Shown: piece after piece, positions 1 to 10,400 of the stretch | Position numbering within the stretch: the stretch's first letter is position 1 | Layout of the letters: each line of letters begins with the position of its first letter | Program-made: the position numbers and the translations under genes | Notes under the pieces: generated by a model | What the model was told of the DNA's origin: nothing | Databases searched by the model: none | Seen by the model: only the letters and a program-made list of their open reading frames with translations | NCBI GenBank assembly: GCA_014529385.2 | Contig: CM043945.1 | Coordinates: 143,726,741 to 143,790,740 of the forward strand | Direction: 5' to 3' | DNA length: 64,000 nt | Source: Adiantum capillus-veneris | Lineage: Eukaryota; Streptophyta; Polypodiopsida; Polypodiales; Pteridaceae

Positions 1-765
1 AAAGGACCATATAGTGTATGTGAAATTACCCCACAAGGTACCCTTCGTGTGGAAACTCTTGATGGAGTTGAAACCATTGGATTCCTCAATGGGAGTAAAT
101 TCAAAAGATATTATGATCCTTTAAGCCAAGAAGAACTACGGGCCATTCATCAAACGAAGTCCGCCAAAGCACAAACAGAGTTAAAGAAGATACAAGCTCA
201 AGCTGAGGCTAAGGAGCGACAACAACGTATAAGACAAAAACGAGAGGCTAACCTTGGAGTCACAAATGCATTCCATGTGGAAATCGAAGAGGATTGGTTG
301 GACTCTGACACACCTCTACGATACCCTATTGAGTTAAATAGTGCCTATGGAAAAGTGCTATATAACGCCTTATTGGACACGGGTGCTAAATATAATCTGC
401 TATCCTATGGGGTGTGGTGTCAGTTAGGGAAGCCACCTCTATCTGAGAGTATTATCCAAGTCAAGGGTGTCAACAAGAAAAAAACTACGGTTTTTGGAAT
501 CTGGCACACTTCTGTCAGTTATGACAATGGAATTGTAGCTCAAGACTTTTTGGTCATGCCTACTAGAACTATGGAGGGTAATATAAACCTAGGACGCACG
601 TGGATGATAGCCACCAAATGCACTATTGATTGGGGGACTGGGGGTGTCACAATGCAAAAACCAACTCTTATCCCTACCACTCAAGCCATAGTCCTTGAGA
701 TATTACCTGAGGAAATAAACCCAAGACATTGCATGTCCAGGAGGTTGAACCATACGTCCCCATAG
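1..765 (+). CDS. Integrase C-terminus followed by a retropepsin-like domain (element A, 5' partial)
   Basis: The frame is open from base 1. Residues 1 to about 42 read like the end of a Gypsy integrase: GPYSVCEITPQGTLRVETLD, then a LNGSKFKRYYDP tail typical of the C-terminal domain. A charged K/Q/E-rich linker (residues about 45-80) follows. Next is a retropepsin-like fold: active-site ALLDTGA (Asp codon at 376), a flap-like VKGVNKK segment and a C-terminal NLGRTWM resembling the ILGRPWM motif. Retroelement protease normally lies before RT; here it follows integrase. Element B has a different protease (DGG motif) at the expected place. The frame ends at 765 and coding similarity resumes in another frame, so a frameshift near 725-735 is likely. 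Integrase call good, protease call good, biological meaning uncertain. Confidence 0.75.
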   Translation, partial: KGPYSVCEITPQGTLRVETLDGVETIGFLNGSKFKRYYDPLSQEELRAIHQTKSAKAQTELKKIQAQAEAKERQQRIRQKREANLGVTNAFHVEIEEDWLDSDTPLRYPIELNSAYGKVLYNALLDTGAKYNLLSYGVWCQLGKPPLSESIIQVKGVNKKKTTVFGIWHTSVSYDNGIVAQDFLVMPTRTMEGNINLGRTWMIATKCTIDWGTGGVTMQKPTLIPTTQAIVLEILPEEINPRHCMSRRLNHTSP

Positions 766-1490
766 CCCAACTCTCTAGATCTTCAACTGATGTAGTTGAA
801 AGAAATCTTGAGATACACAAGAACCATCCTAATATAACAAAGAAAGCATACAAGTGGGTCCCTAAAGCTTCTTTAGTAACCATGGCTGATGCTAAAAAAC
901 GGAAGCCTCGTAAGAAACGTCCCACTCGCTCCAAGAAATGTAAGAAAACGTGGCGCTGGATTCCTAAACGACTATTAAAAGCCCAAGGATACTATAAAGG
1001 AAATGATCAAATCTGGGTGCCCAAACGTAAATTGTACTCTTACCTGTCACCTGGCCCATGTAAACCCAATCCTGTGGCTCCAAAAAAAATTGAAAATCGT
1101 GGAAAGGAAAAAATCACGGAATGCGACACACCTGCTCCAGAGCTAGTTTGGGTACCAAAGAAAGAACGATTTGTTCCACCTAGCTCAGGAACAAGAAAAG
1201 CAAATGAAGATTCTTGCTCTTCATGTAGTTCCTATACAGAAATAGAAGCTTCGACACAACCTCCACCTACCATTGTACATATCCATACAAGCAAGAAAGA
1301 GTTTGCACCTCTCGTTGTAGATTCACCACCTCCAACAATGTTGCAAATAAAATCATGGGAGAGTACCTTACCACCCTTGCAACTAGATGAAACACATAGG
1401 GTGATCGAAAACTATTGGTTAAAGTCTTTACCCATAACAACTTGGAACAATTGGTTTCAAAAGGTGACGACATCATTCCAAAAAGTATGA
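735..1490 (+). CDS. W-[V/I]-P-K repeat domain, element A copy
   Basis: This frame is offset from the preceding protease frame and probably continues the same polyprotein after a frameshift. From about position 815 it is clearly homologous to the 3' part of the element B polyprotein. Four copies of a W-V/I-P-K motif occur (Trp codons at 855, 957, 1014 and 1149), separated by Lys/Arg-rich segments, followed by a Ser/Pro-rich tail and a conserved end containing SWESTLPPLQLD. I do not recognise the domain. The many basic residues would suit nucleic-acid binding, which is inference. The stop lies just before an internal polypurine tract. Confidence 0.6.
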   Translation, partial: VQEVEPYVPIAQLSRSSTDVVERNLEIHKNHPNITKKAYKWVPKASLVTMADAKKRKPRKKRPTRSKKCKKTWRWIPKRLLKAQGYYKGNDQIWVPKRKLYSYLSPGPCKPNPVAPKKIENRGKEKITECDTPAPELVWVPKKERFVPPSSGTRKANEDSCSSCSSYTEIEASTQPPPTIVHIHTSKKEFAPLVVDSPPPTMLQIKSWESTLPPLQLDETHRVIENYWLKSLPITTWNNWFQKVTTSFQKV

Positions 1491-1497
1491 TCTACCC

Positions 1498-1600
1498 AAG
1501 GAAGGGGGGAGTGTTTGCTGACATCCGTCATTCACTTGCTTCCCTCTCAACCTTCCTCGGTGACCTCTCAATCTCCAATCTTAGGGAATGTATATATAAG
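1498..1600 (+). promoter_or_regulatory. Internal polypurine tract and TATA box (element A)
   Basis: A purine run at 1498-1511 is followed at 1512 by TGTTTGCTGACA, which looks like the start of an LTR but is not the LTR of this element. A strong TATA motif (TATATATAAG) begins at 1591, about 145 bp upstream of the accessory ORF start codon. Both signals are conserved at the same place in element B (23511-23613). They could be a central polypurine tract with an internal promoter, or a fossil LTR start fixed in the family. Confidence 0.5.
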
Positions 1601-1737
1601 GCCTTATACTCACAAAAACAAGATAAAAAAGTAAAAGAGCAAGAGCCATAACACAAAATAATAAAAACAAATTATGCACAAGAACACGACCCTTGTAATA
1701 ATTGCACTCTAACCATCATCTATTTGCGTGTACAGAT

Positions 1738-2160
1738 ATGGCTAGTACGCTAGAGTCATCCACTCCTGCCTTGGGTGAGAGGTACCCTCGTTACTTTTCA
1801 CAAATGTTTCACATGGTCTTTCCAGTGCTTGCATGTGAATGGGATTTGATAGGTACGCTAGCATGTGAGAGGAACTTTGAGAAGTTAGAATGGCTGATAC
1901 GTCTCTTGACCACGTCTGATCCATACTTAGTAGAGAGCGTTTCTCCCATTGCACAAGCCTACCCTTTTGACCAAGATGACTATAGGCGTCTAGTGACCTT
2001 CTTAGTAAACATGGGCACCTATGATGAAGAAGAAAATTTACATGACTACACGGATGGCACATATGGTCTCATGGATGATGACTTTGTTTATCTCGACGAC
2101 GAGGATAGGGGTTTAGCCTTAGGGTTTCCTCCCAACCTCTACAATATCCTATTCCCTTGA
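1738..2160 (+). CDS. Accessory ORF of the A/B family, 140 aa, unknown function
   Basis: The ATG at 1738 aligns with the ATG at 23786 of element B, and both ORFs are exactly 140 codons plus stop. The protein is acidic. Conserved blocks are CEWDLI, LACERNFE, LEWLIRL, TSDPY, then YLDDEDRGLALG and the C-terminus LYNILFP. It has no signal peptide, membrane segment or zinc motif that I can see. It matches no retroelement domain known to me. It lies downstream of the W-P-K domain in the position where some elements carry an env or other extra gene. An internal TATA box upstream suggests a separate transcript. Conservation of length and motifs between diverged copies suggests selection. Confidence 0.65.
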   Translation: MASTLESSTPALGERYPRYFSQMFHMVFPVLACEWDLIGTLACERNFEKLEWLIRLLTTSDPYLVESVSPIAQAYPFDQDDYRRLVTFLVNMGTYDEEENLHDYTDGTYGLMDDDFVYLDDEDRGLALGFPPNLYNILFP

Positions 2161-3531
2161 CTCTTTAGGGGGAGTGCAAATAATTAGGTTAGGGTTCCTT
2201 ATGTTTTTTGTTGTGTTCAATAAGTGTTGGTACCTTTTCCCACTAATGTGCCTCCTGGAGGTATTCCTTTTGTTTCCTAGTGTGTACAGGAGCGTGTTGC
2301 TATTCATAGGATTTGGACCTTCATGGAACCTTTCTCTCGTTCACACTTCAAATCAAGCGCGACCATCAACACAAACAGGTGTTTTATGTCCACTAGCATT
2401 GCCCTTATCTTTTTGCATCCATGTTTGTCTGCTTTGATTGTGATTGGTAGCATAATATTCAGCGCATTTGCTTAGTATCAAACATTTAATTCAATGTAAT
2501 GTTTTGTCATAATCACTTGTCTAGGTTTAAAAATCAAGCAGTCCGACTAAGCTAGCTTGACCAAGCTAGGTATTAGAAATCTTCTCTTAATACCATGGGG
2601 AATGCCTTCCTAATAGGCAATGGTTACTTAGGTTCTTAATCCGATTTAGGCAGCATTGTGTGAAATGTACTAGGGCTTTCTAGTGGGCTTAACCCTATTG
2701 ACTTTTAGCTTAAGTATTATAAAGGGAGTTTACTAATGTGATGAGCCTGGGGAGGGTAACAATGTTATATGACCCCCCAAAGTTACAAAATTAAAATGCT
2801 GAAAATGAACAAACAAAAAATCAAAGTGCCACAATGTAAAATTTTAAGCTGGAAGAGAAATCCCTGCTTAAATTGGTACTTCACTCACATGTATCACCTA
2901 TGGTACTAGAGCCCTAGAGGTTCCCAGTGTGGGCGCTTTTCCTTGAAAAGCAAAAAACCCAAGGCATACAAAATAAGCACACACATCAAAATTGAATCAA
3001 TGTGAAAAGACTTTGGGGGGTCAAAGAAAAGGTAATCAGTCAGGCGATGGTTTCATGAGAAATTCCTTTTATCGTAGCTTAACTACAAGGTCTTCTAGGT
3101 ATAGCCTCTAGTCAGCCCTCGAACATCAAATACTTGGCTCTCGCGATTAAACAACTTAATTGACCAGAAAAAAATCGAGAAGTTACCCATGGTATTAATA
3201 GTCGAGCTCTAGTGCCTTTTGACCGTTAAATTAGCGACTCCGGACTTGTTTAATTTTTTACCTTTACATCTGTTTATGCATTTGATTATATTGCAATTTA
3301 ATGCTTATTGCTGACAAATTGTCTAAAATTTTGTTACCAATCAATTTGTCTGTCTAAAATTGCATATGATTTTTAATTGTATATGAGAATGCAATTACTG
3401 TGGCAATGTTGTTTGATTTTGAAGTGATTGAAGAAGGCTACGCACATCCATGTCGACTGCTCTTCCATCTCGACGAATGAGCTTCAACTGGATAGCTTCC
3501 GAGGACGGAATCTACATCAGGAAGGGGGGCA
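2161..3531 (+). other. Conserved non-coding 3' region of element A, ending in a polypurine tract
   Basis: No convincing ORF is present. The stretch aligns along its length with 24209-25554 of element B, including blocks around GTGATGAGCCTGGGGAG and CCCAGTGTGGGCGCTTTTCC. It ends with the purine run 3520-3531 immediately before the LTR. The conservation of about 1.4 kb of non-coding sequence may reflect packaging, RNA structure or simply recent common origin. Confidence 0.6.
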
Positions 3532-3832
3532 TGTTAACCCTCACGGCACACGGACACCCTATGATCTATAAACGTTGTATTGTTTAGAGTCAGGTACCGG
3601 GCTTGTCGGACCAATAGGAACAGGGTAAGGGTGATCGCCGATGACAGGCGCACTCTAACTAGAATATTCAAGGAGTTAGTTGGCTAAGTATGGGCGCTCA
3701 AGTGTGAATGGGGTGAGCTCATATAAAAGCCACTAAACCTAATTTTTACTCATTCTCTCATTGTGCAATAGAAGCCGCTCTTGCTCCATCTCCACCTTCT
3801 CCTTCACCATCTCCTTGTGTGTGTGTGTGTAC

Positions 3833-3906
<74 letters not shown>

Positions 3907-4132
3907 GAGTGTGTGTGTGATCGAGCATTGCGGCGGCACGACGGCGGTGAGGCGGTTGAGCGCGGCGTAGCGGCATCTCCCTCTTCTTCGTGGCGTGGGA
4001 ATCCTTCATTCGCAACTACGCAGGGAGGTGAGTGACACACCATTCTTCCTTGTGAGCTTGTCTGTTGTATGACTGTGTGCTAGGAGCCTTCATGGCTCGC
4101 ACACGGCGCGTAGCATGTCCCTAGCCGTGACA
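3532..4132 (+). repeat. 3' LTR of element A
   Basis: Begins TGTTAACCCTCACGG, as do both LTRs of element B, and ends in CA about 600 bp later. It contains TATAAAAG at 3722-3729. Its 3' third is diverged from the B LTRs, so the exact right end (4132) is by comparison. Copia gag sequence follows. Confidence 0.75.
3816..3903 (+). repeat. Microsatellite (GT)n-(GA)n in the element A LTR
   Basis: A GT run (about 3816-3852, one interruption) passes directly into a GA run (3853-3903), about 90 bp downstream of the LTR TATA box. The B LTRs have the same tract but much shorter, so it has expanded in A. ORFs predicted across it are artefacts. Confidence 0.9.
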
Positions 4133-4863
4133 AAGAGGAAGGCTTAAGGAGAGGTTCAAAAACCAAAAGGGTCGTGATCGCTCAAGGCGGAGCAAGTCAC
4201 GCACAAAGTCAGTTCTTGAATGTTAGAACTGCGGCAAGAAGGGCCACATCAAGAAGGATTGCTGGTCCAAGAAGAAGAAGGAGACAGAGTCTCAAGACAA
4301 CAAGCCAACATCGGAGGCCAATGTGGCAGGTAAAGTAGAGCAAGATGCTCTAATTCTCTCATTAGACAATGTGTCTAATTCCTGGATAGTAGATTCCGGG
4401 GCTTCATTCCATGCGACACCACACAAGCAACATTTCCAAGACTACACCAAAGGTAATTTTGGGTATGTATACTTGGGAGATGATGAAGCTTGTGAGATTG
4501 TCGGCAAAGGTACAGTTTCTATCAAAACTGCTAACGGAAATGAATGGAAGCTTAAAGATGTTAGGCATGTTCCTTCTCTTCACAAAAATTTGATCTCTAC
4601 AGGACAATTGGACGATGAAGGTCACAACATTGCATTCGGAAACAAACGGTGGAAGATCTCAAAGGGATCTTTGGTGGTTGCCAAGGGTGAAGAAGTCGGT
4701 ACACTTTACTTGTGTACTGTTAGCACGCAACCTTCAGCTTGTGCAGCAACTACAGAAGTTGACAGTGCAATGTGGCACTACCGACTTGGGCATATGAGTG
4801 CCAAAGGAATGCAAATCCTTCAAACAAAGAAGCTTCTACCAGGTTTGAAAGAAGTGGACTAAG
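4133..4863 (+). pseudogene. C1 gag zinc knuckle, protease and pre-integrase region
   Basis: A CCHC zinc knuckle (about 4225-4263: NCGKKGHIKKDC) contains a TAG stop between its first two cysteines. It is followed by the Copia protease motif WIVDSGASFHAT (about 4383-4420) and the pre-integrase segment with WHYRLGHMS. The frame then meets a TAA at 4861-4863 before the CEDCVYGKQ zinc-binding half of the pre-integrase domain. The N-terminal gag is missing, lost to the insertion of element A. This was cytoplasmic particle protein and protease; it is no longer functional. Confidence 0.85.
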
Positions 4864-5965
4864 AGTTCTGTGAAGATTGTGTTTATGGTAAACAAAAGAG
4901 GGTAAAATTTCAAAAATCAAGAAATGAAAGAAAAAATAAAAAACTTGAGTTGGTTCATTCTGATGTTTGGGGTCCTACAAGTACACCATCACTTGGTGGC
5001 TCATTGTACTATGTAACATTCATAGACGATGCAACTAGAAAAACATGGGTTTATGTCATGAAGAATAAATCGGATGTATTTTCCATATTTCAAAGGTGGA
5101 AAGCCTTTGTGGAGAATGAAACAGGTACTAAGGTTAAATGCCTCAGATCCGACAATGGAGGCGAATATTGTAGCCAAGCTTTTGAAAGCTTTTGTGCTAG
5201 CAATGGCATTCGGAGGCAAAGGACAACCCCAAGGACACCTCAACAAAATGGGATTTCGGAAAGGATGAACAGGACAATCATGGAACGACCACGAAGCATG
5301 CGGCTACATGCAGGCCTACCGCTTGAACTTTGGGCGGAAGCTGTAAGTACGTCTATGTACTTCATCAATCGGTCACCCTCAACGGCATTGGATGGGGGAG
5401 TTCCAGAAGAGGCATGGACAGGTAAACCGGTGAATTATGCATTTCTCAAAGTGTTTGGGTGTGAGGCTTTCATGCACATAGATAGAAGCCTAAGATCAAA
5501 GTTAGATGCAAAGTCCAAAAAGTGGTTCTTCATTGGCTATGGAGAAGGAGACTTTGGGTATCGCCTATGGAATCCTGAAGATGGTAAAATCTTAAGGAGT
5601 AGGGATGTAATTTTTAACGAACAAAATATGTACAAAGATTACTTGGAAAGAAAACAAACAAAAGAAACAGGTGATGAGTACATGGAGCTTGAGGACGGTG
5701 AAGACTCAAGGACTGCAAACGGTGACAATGTGCAACAACGTCAACCAAATGAGGAGCCTCAACCTATTCCCCGAAGATCTGCAAGAGCAAGTAGACCTCT
5801 AGAAAGGTTTGTTCCTTCCTTCAACCATCTCTTTATCTCAGATTCTAGAGAGCCGGAATCATTAGAAAGGTTTGTTCCTTCCTTCAACCATCTCTTTATC
5901 TCAGATTCTAGAGAGCCGGAATCATATGAAAAAGCTATGCAACATGAATCCAAAGAAGAATGGAC
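4864..5965 (+). pseudogene. C1 integrase region
   Basis: In the same frame as the previous piece after one stop. It shows the Copia integrase core: LVHSDVWGP (first Asp), RSDNGGEY (second Asp) and QQNGISERMNR (Glu), then the downstream GCEAFMHI and FIGYGEGDFGYRLW segments. A 63-bp direct duplication (5801-5926) repeats the SLERFVPSFNHLFISDSREP block in the linker to RT. A frameshift near 5960 moves into the RT frame. Confidence 0.88.
5801..5926 (+). repeat. 63-bp tandem duplication in C1
   Basis: Two near-identical 63-bp units side by side, starting at 5801 and 5864. The length is a multiple of three, so the frame is kept and 21 residues are repeated. Confidence 0.9.
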
Positions 5966-6860
5966 TCACTACATCGCAACCAAACATGGGAGTTGGTTGA
6001 GTTGCCTAAAGGTAAGCGGGCACTTCAAAACAAATGGGTGTACAAGCTAAAGGAAGAAGAAGGTGGGAAGAAAAGGTACAAGTCTAGGCTTGTGGTAAAA
6101 GGTTTTTCTCAAAAGAAAGGTATTGACTTCAATGAAATATTTTCTCCTGTTGTAAAAATGAACTCAATTAAGCTTGTCTTAAGCCTTGTGGCTGCTCATG
6201 ATCTAAATCTCGAGCAAATGGATGTAAATACGGCATTCCCTCACGGTGACTTAGAGGAGGAAATCTACATGCTTCAACCAAAGGGGTATGAAGTAAAAGG
6301 TAAGGAGAAAATGGTTTGCAGATTAAAGAAGAGCTTGTATGGTTTAAAGCAAGCATCAAGACAATGGTACTTGAAGTTTGATCGATGGATGTTGGATCAT
6401 GGATTCACAAGATGCAACTCGGATCACTGCGTCTACACGGAGAATTTGGGAGATGGGAAATTCATCATCCTAATGTTGTATGTGCTAACATGCAGGACAT
6501 CAAAGACCTAAAAGAGGAGCTGTCCAAATCTTTTTCAATGAAAGATTTAGGTGCTGCAAAGAGGATACTTGGTATGAAAATATCAAGGGACAGGACGAAG
6601 AAGACAATAAAGCTATCTCAAGAAGATTACATCAAGAAGGTACTAGAAAGGTTTGCAATGCAAAATGCAAAACCAGTTTCTACACCTTTGGCTGGTCATT
6701 TTAAACTAACGAAGGATATGTGTCCAAAGACACAAGAGGAGATAGCTTATATGTCTAAAGTTCCATATGCTGCAGCGGTAGGTTCTCTAATGTATGCTAT
6801 GGTCTGGACAAGGCCAGACATTCCACATGCAGTGGGAATTGTGAGTAGGTTCATGGACAA
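5960..6860 (+). pseudogene. C1 reverse transcriptase, catalytic loop deleted
   Basis: Copia RT is recognisable: TWELVELPKGKRALQNKWVY, LEQMDVNTAFPHGDLEEEIYM, SLYGLKQASRQWY. The catalytic YVDD box is missing. Around 6478-6490 the sequence passes from LMLYV directly to ANMQDIKDLKEELS, with about 20 bases lost and a frame change. RT continues to RPDIPHAVGIVSRFMDN, where element C2 is inserted. Confidence 0.88.
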
Positions 6861-7087
6861 TGTTACCATATACATGTGGTAGTGATGTGTGTGAACACAC
6901 TAGGACCGCCGGGGCATTTTTTCCCTCTTTAGGAGGTTTTTTCCCCCGTGCATTGTATATACGCCCATCACTCTAGGGCTATCTATCTTTCCATTGCACA
7001 CTAAGTAATATACTCTCTATTGTGTGCCTTGAGCTTCCTTCGTCTTCTCCAAGCTGTGTGTGTTTCTCTGCAACCCTAATTCCAACA
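6861..7087 (+). repeat. 5' LTR of C2
   Basis: TGTTACCATA to CCAACA, 227 bp, ending two bases before the primer site. Contains a TATA-like TGTATATAC at 6955-6962, presumably the element promoter. No difference from the 3' LTR was seen. Confidence 0.96.
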
Positions 7088-7089
7088 AT

Positions 7090-7101
7090 TGGTATCAGAG
7101 C
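7090..7101 (+). promoter_or_regulatory. C2 primer binding site (initiator tRNA-Met)
   Basis: TGGTATCAGAGC, the standard plant Copia primer site complementary to the 3' end of initiator tRNA-Met, two bases after the 5' LTR. Confidence 0.95.
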
Positions 7102-7450
7102 AGGTCACGTCCTCCCGGGCTTAGTCGCCAGCTGCTCCAGCACACGCCTGCTCACTTTCTCCGATTTCAGTGAGCTTTGGCAAGCGTTCGCAGGTCGACA
7201 AATATTTTGGGAGAGCTCGAAAAGCGCTTTTCTGCTCAGAATTTTGATTTGGGCTCATTTCGGCCTCCGTTTCCACTACGGGCAGTACTGCACAGGTTAT
7301 TTCGTCATTTTGTGCAGATTTTCTGTCAGTGCCGTTTTCTGCATAAAAGGTGCCTTATAGTCTTCTACGGTTTGTGCTATATAGCACAAGTTGTTCCCGC
7401 TCCATTTCTCCTATTTTCGGGCAGTTTTCACATCAGGTGCAGCATTTACC

Positions 7451-10400
7451 ATGGCTGACAACAACAACACAGATGTGTTCAAGATGTTTGCTGCTGAGGA
7501 CAGGTTGGATGGGGACAACTACCCTATGTGGGCTTATATGATGCAACACGTTCTTGTGTCAAAAGGTGTCTGGAACATTGTGCAGGGCATTGATGTACGT
7601 CCTGGTTCTGAAGATGTAGGCGATATTGAGGATGTTGCAGGTCTTGCTGCAAGGATTGCAGCTGTTAGAGTTGTTTTGCCTACAGCAGAACAAGCTCGTT
7701 GGGATGTTAAGGATGCGCAGGCTCATGCATTGATTGCGTTGTCTGTGAAGCGCACCATTATTCCTCACATCCGTTCAGCAAAATCTGCAAAACAGGCTTG
7801 GGATATTCTAGCAGGTCTTTATGCAAGCCGCAATGAGGCTAAAATTGCTTTGCTGCGTAAAGAGCTAGAGTCGAAGATCATGCATGAGGAAGATGATATG
7901 GACACTTTCCTTGCTAGTGTCAAGGATATCAATGAGCAACTCATTTCTGCAGGTGAAGTCATTTCTGACAGTTCCCTTGTGCAGACTGTTCTTGATGCCT
8001 TACCAGATTCCTACCAGACTTTTGCTAGTACTTGGAGACTGATGACCCAAGGAAATCCTGAAGTTGTCAAGTTTGATGCATTATGCACATTGCTGTTACA
8101 AGAGTCACTTTCTAGAAAAAACAGGACTAGGCAGCGTGCAGTTGAACAGGCTTTTATTGCTTCTCAAAGAAAGGGTGGTAACAGTAATGCAGCCACTTCT
8201 TATGGTTCTGCTGCGAGTGGCAAAAATTCTGTTCCTAATGCTTCTACTGGCAGCACTTCGTCTGGCAATTCTGGTGATAAGGGCAAAAAGAAGATGCGTT
8301 GCCATTATTGTAAAGCCAATGATCACTTGATCAAGTCGTGTCCTAAGTTGAAGGCCAAAGAGGCTAAGAAGAAAGAGGGTGGTTCCACTGCAAATGCTGG
8401 TTCCACTACAAATGCAGCCATTGTTGAGTCTTCTGTGAAAGGAGATTGTGATGCTGATGTTGATGCAGAATGGGCTTTTAGCGCAGAGTGCACTTACAAT
8501 CCTGCTGTCCATGATGCATGCTTGTCAGTTGCTGCAGATTCACATGTGTGGTATTTCGACAGTGGTGCTACAAAGCACATTACCTCACATCGTGAATTGT
8601 TTACCTCTCTCGAGTCTGTCCCTCATGGGAATTCAGTCACTTGTGCCAACAACGCCTCTTATCCAGTTCAGGGAGTTGGAAAGATTGTGCTCACTGCTGC
8701 TAATGGCAGTTCCTTCACACTTGTTGATGCACTTTATGTACCTGGGATCAAGAAGAATCTATTGTCTGTATCCGCACTTGCTAGACTTGGACTTGTAGTC
8801 AAATTTGTGGATGACAGATGTACAGTTCATGATCTCAGTTTTGGTGATGAAATTGTTGCATCTGGGCTTTTGTGCCGTGGGCTGTATAAGCTCACTTTGT
8901 ATGACAAGTGTGGACAAAATTTTGCAAATGCTGTTGCAGATTCAAGGGCTATTTCAGATGCAAAACTTTGGCATGCACGTTTTGGTCATCTGAATTTTGC
9001 CAGTTTGCTGCGTTTGCAGAAATCTGATATGGTTGCTTCTTTGCCGCCTCTTGAAGCACCTATCAAACATGTTTGTGAAGGCTGTATTCTGGGTAAAATG
9101 CAGCGTTCTAAGTTTCCAAAGGATGGTTCAGTTAGGGCTACATGCAGGTTGCAGCTTGTGCATAGTGACGTTTGTGGGCCCATGCAAACTCCGTCCTTGG
9201 GCAATTACCTGTACTTCGTGACTTTCATTGATGATTACTCCAGGCATGCGTGGGTATTTCCGCTTAAAGCGAAGTCCGAAGTTTTTATGTGCTTCAAACA
9301 ATTTTTGGCTATGGCTGAAAATGTCTCAAAATGTACTATGGGCACCCTCCGTTCCGATCGAGGGGGGGAGTATATGTCTCATGAATTTAATGCATTTCTG
9401 GCTAGTCGTGGGATAAAACACCAATGTACAGTGCCTTATACACCTCAGCAAAATGGTGTTGCTGAGAGGAAAAACAGGTCACTAACGGAAATGGCACGAT
9501 GTATGGTCAAAAGTCAAGCTTTGCCGCATTCTTTTTGGCTTGAGGCCATCATGTGTGCCACTTATGTACTTAACAGGTGTCCTACGAAAGCTTTGCAGTC
9601 TATTACTCCATATGAAGCATGGCATGATAGAAAACCTTCTATTGAGCACATGCGTGTTTTTGGCTGTTTGGCATATGCTTTGGTGCCACAAGTGCAGCGC
9701 AGAAAATTGGATGATAAGGCTGTCAAATGTATTTTTGTTGGTTATAGTGCTGAAAGCAAAGGTTACAGGTTGTATCATCCACAAACAAAACGTATTTTGG
9801 TTTCACGGGATGTAGTGTTTGTGGAAGATTCTGTTCAACCCTTGCTGTCATGTACTAGAGACAGTAATGTAAGCTCACAGGACATTTATGACACTTTGTT
9901 GCCTCTTTTCAGTGGTGGAAATACGAATGTAAGTTCCAATGAGGCAAATGTACAGCCTATGGGGGTTTCTGAAAATGTTTTAGAACAGCCTATTACTGAT
10001 GTAGATGTACATGATGTACTTGATGAGGAAAGGGCTGAAAATGAGCAGGCTAGAGGTATGCCAAAATGGCTGGTGCACACTTTGCGTGACAGTAAATTGG
10101 ATGCACCTTTATCTAGTCGTACTCGTTCAGGCTCTCGCCATGCATCTTATGCATCAGATTGTTATGCTTTGGCTGTGTCTAGTTTACATGATGTTGAGGA
10201 GCCTCTGTCTTTTGATGAAGCACAGAATTCAGAAAATTGGATTGCTGCCATGAAATCAGAATATGATGCACTTATAGAGAATGACACATGGACTTTATGT
10301 GATTTGCCTCCTGGCAAAAAGGCCATTGGTACGAAGTGGGTTTACAAGTTGAAACGCAAGCCGGATGGTGAGATCGATCGCCATAAGGCTCGACTTGTTG

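Larger units (their letters stand above)
1..4132 (+). mobile_element. Element A: right part of a Gypsy-type LTR retrotransposon
   Basis: The left end lies outside the window. In order it holds the end of an integrase, a retropepsin-like domain, a W-[V/I]-P-K repeat domain in a shifted frame, an internal polypurine tract and TATA box, a 140-aa accessory ORF, about 1.4 kb of non-coding sequence, a polypurine tract (3520-3531) and the 3' LTR (3532-4132). From about position 815 rightward it is colinear and similar to element B (16787-26134). Sequence to its right continues a Copia gag, so A is inserted in Copia element C1. The 5' LTR and target-site duplication cannot be seen. Confidence 0.85.

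Noticed and set aside
1512-2160. Reading TGTTTGCTGACA (1512) as the start of the true 3' LTR
   Set aside because: The LTR pair of element B, with target duplication and primer site, is clearly the TGTTAACC repeat; the 1512-type sequence occurs only once per element.
3739-4043. Four overlapping ORFs rich in Ser/Leu, His/Thr or Arg/Glu
   Set aside because: They are translations of the GT-GA microsatellite in the LTR of element A, on both strands and several frames.
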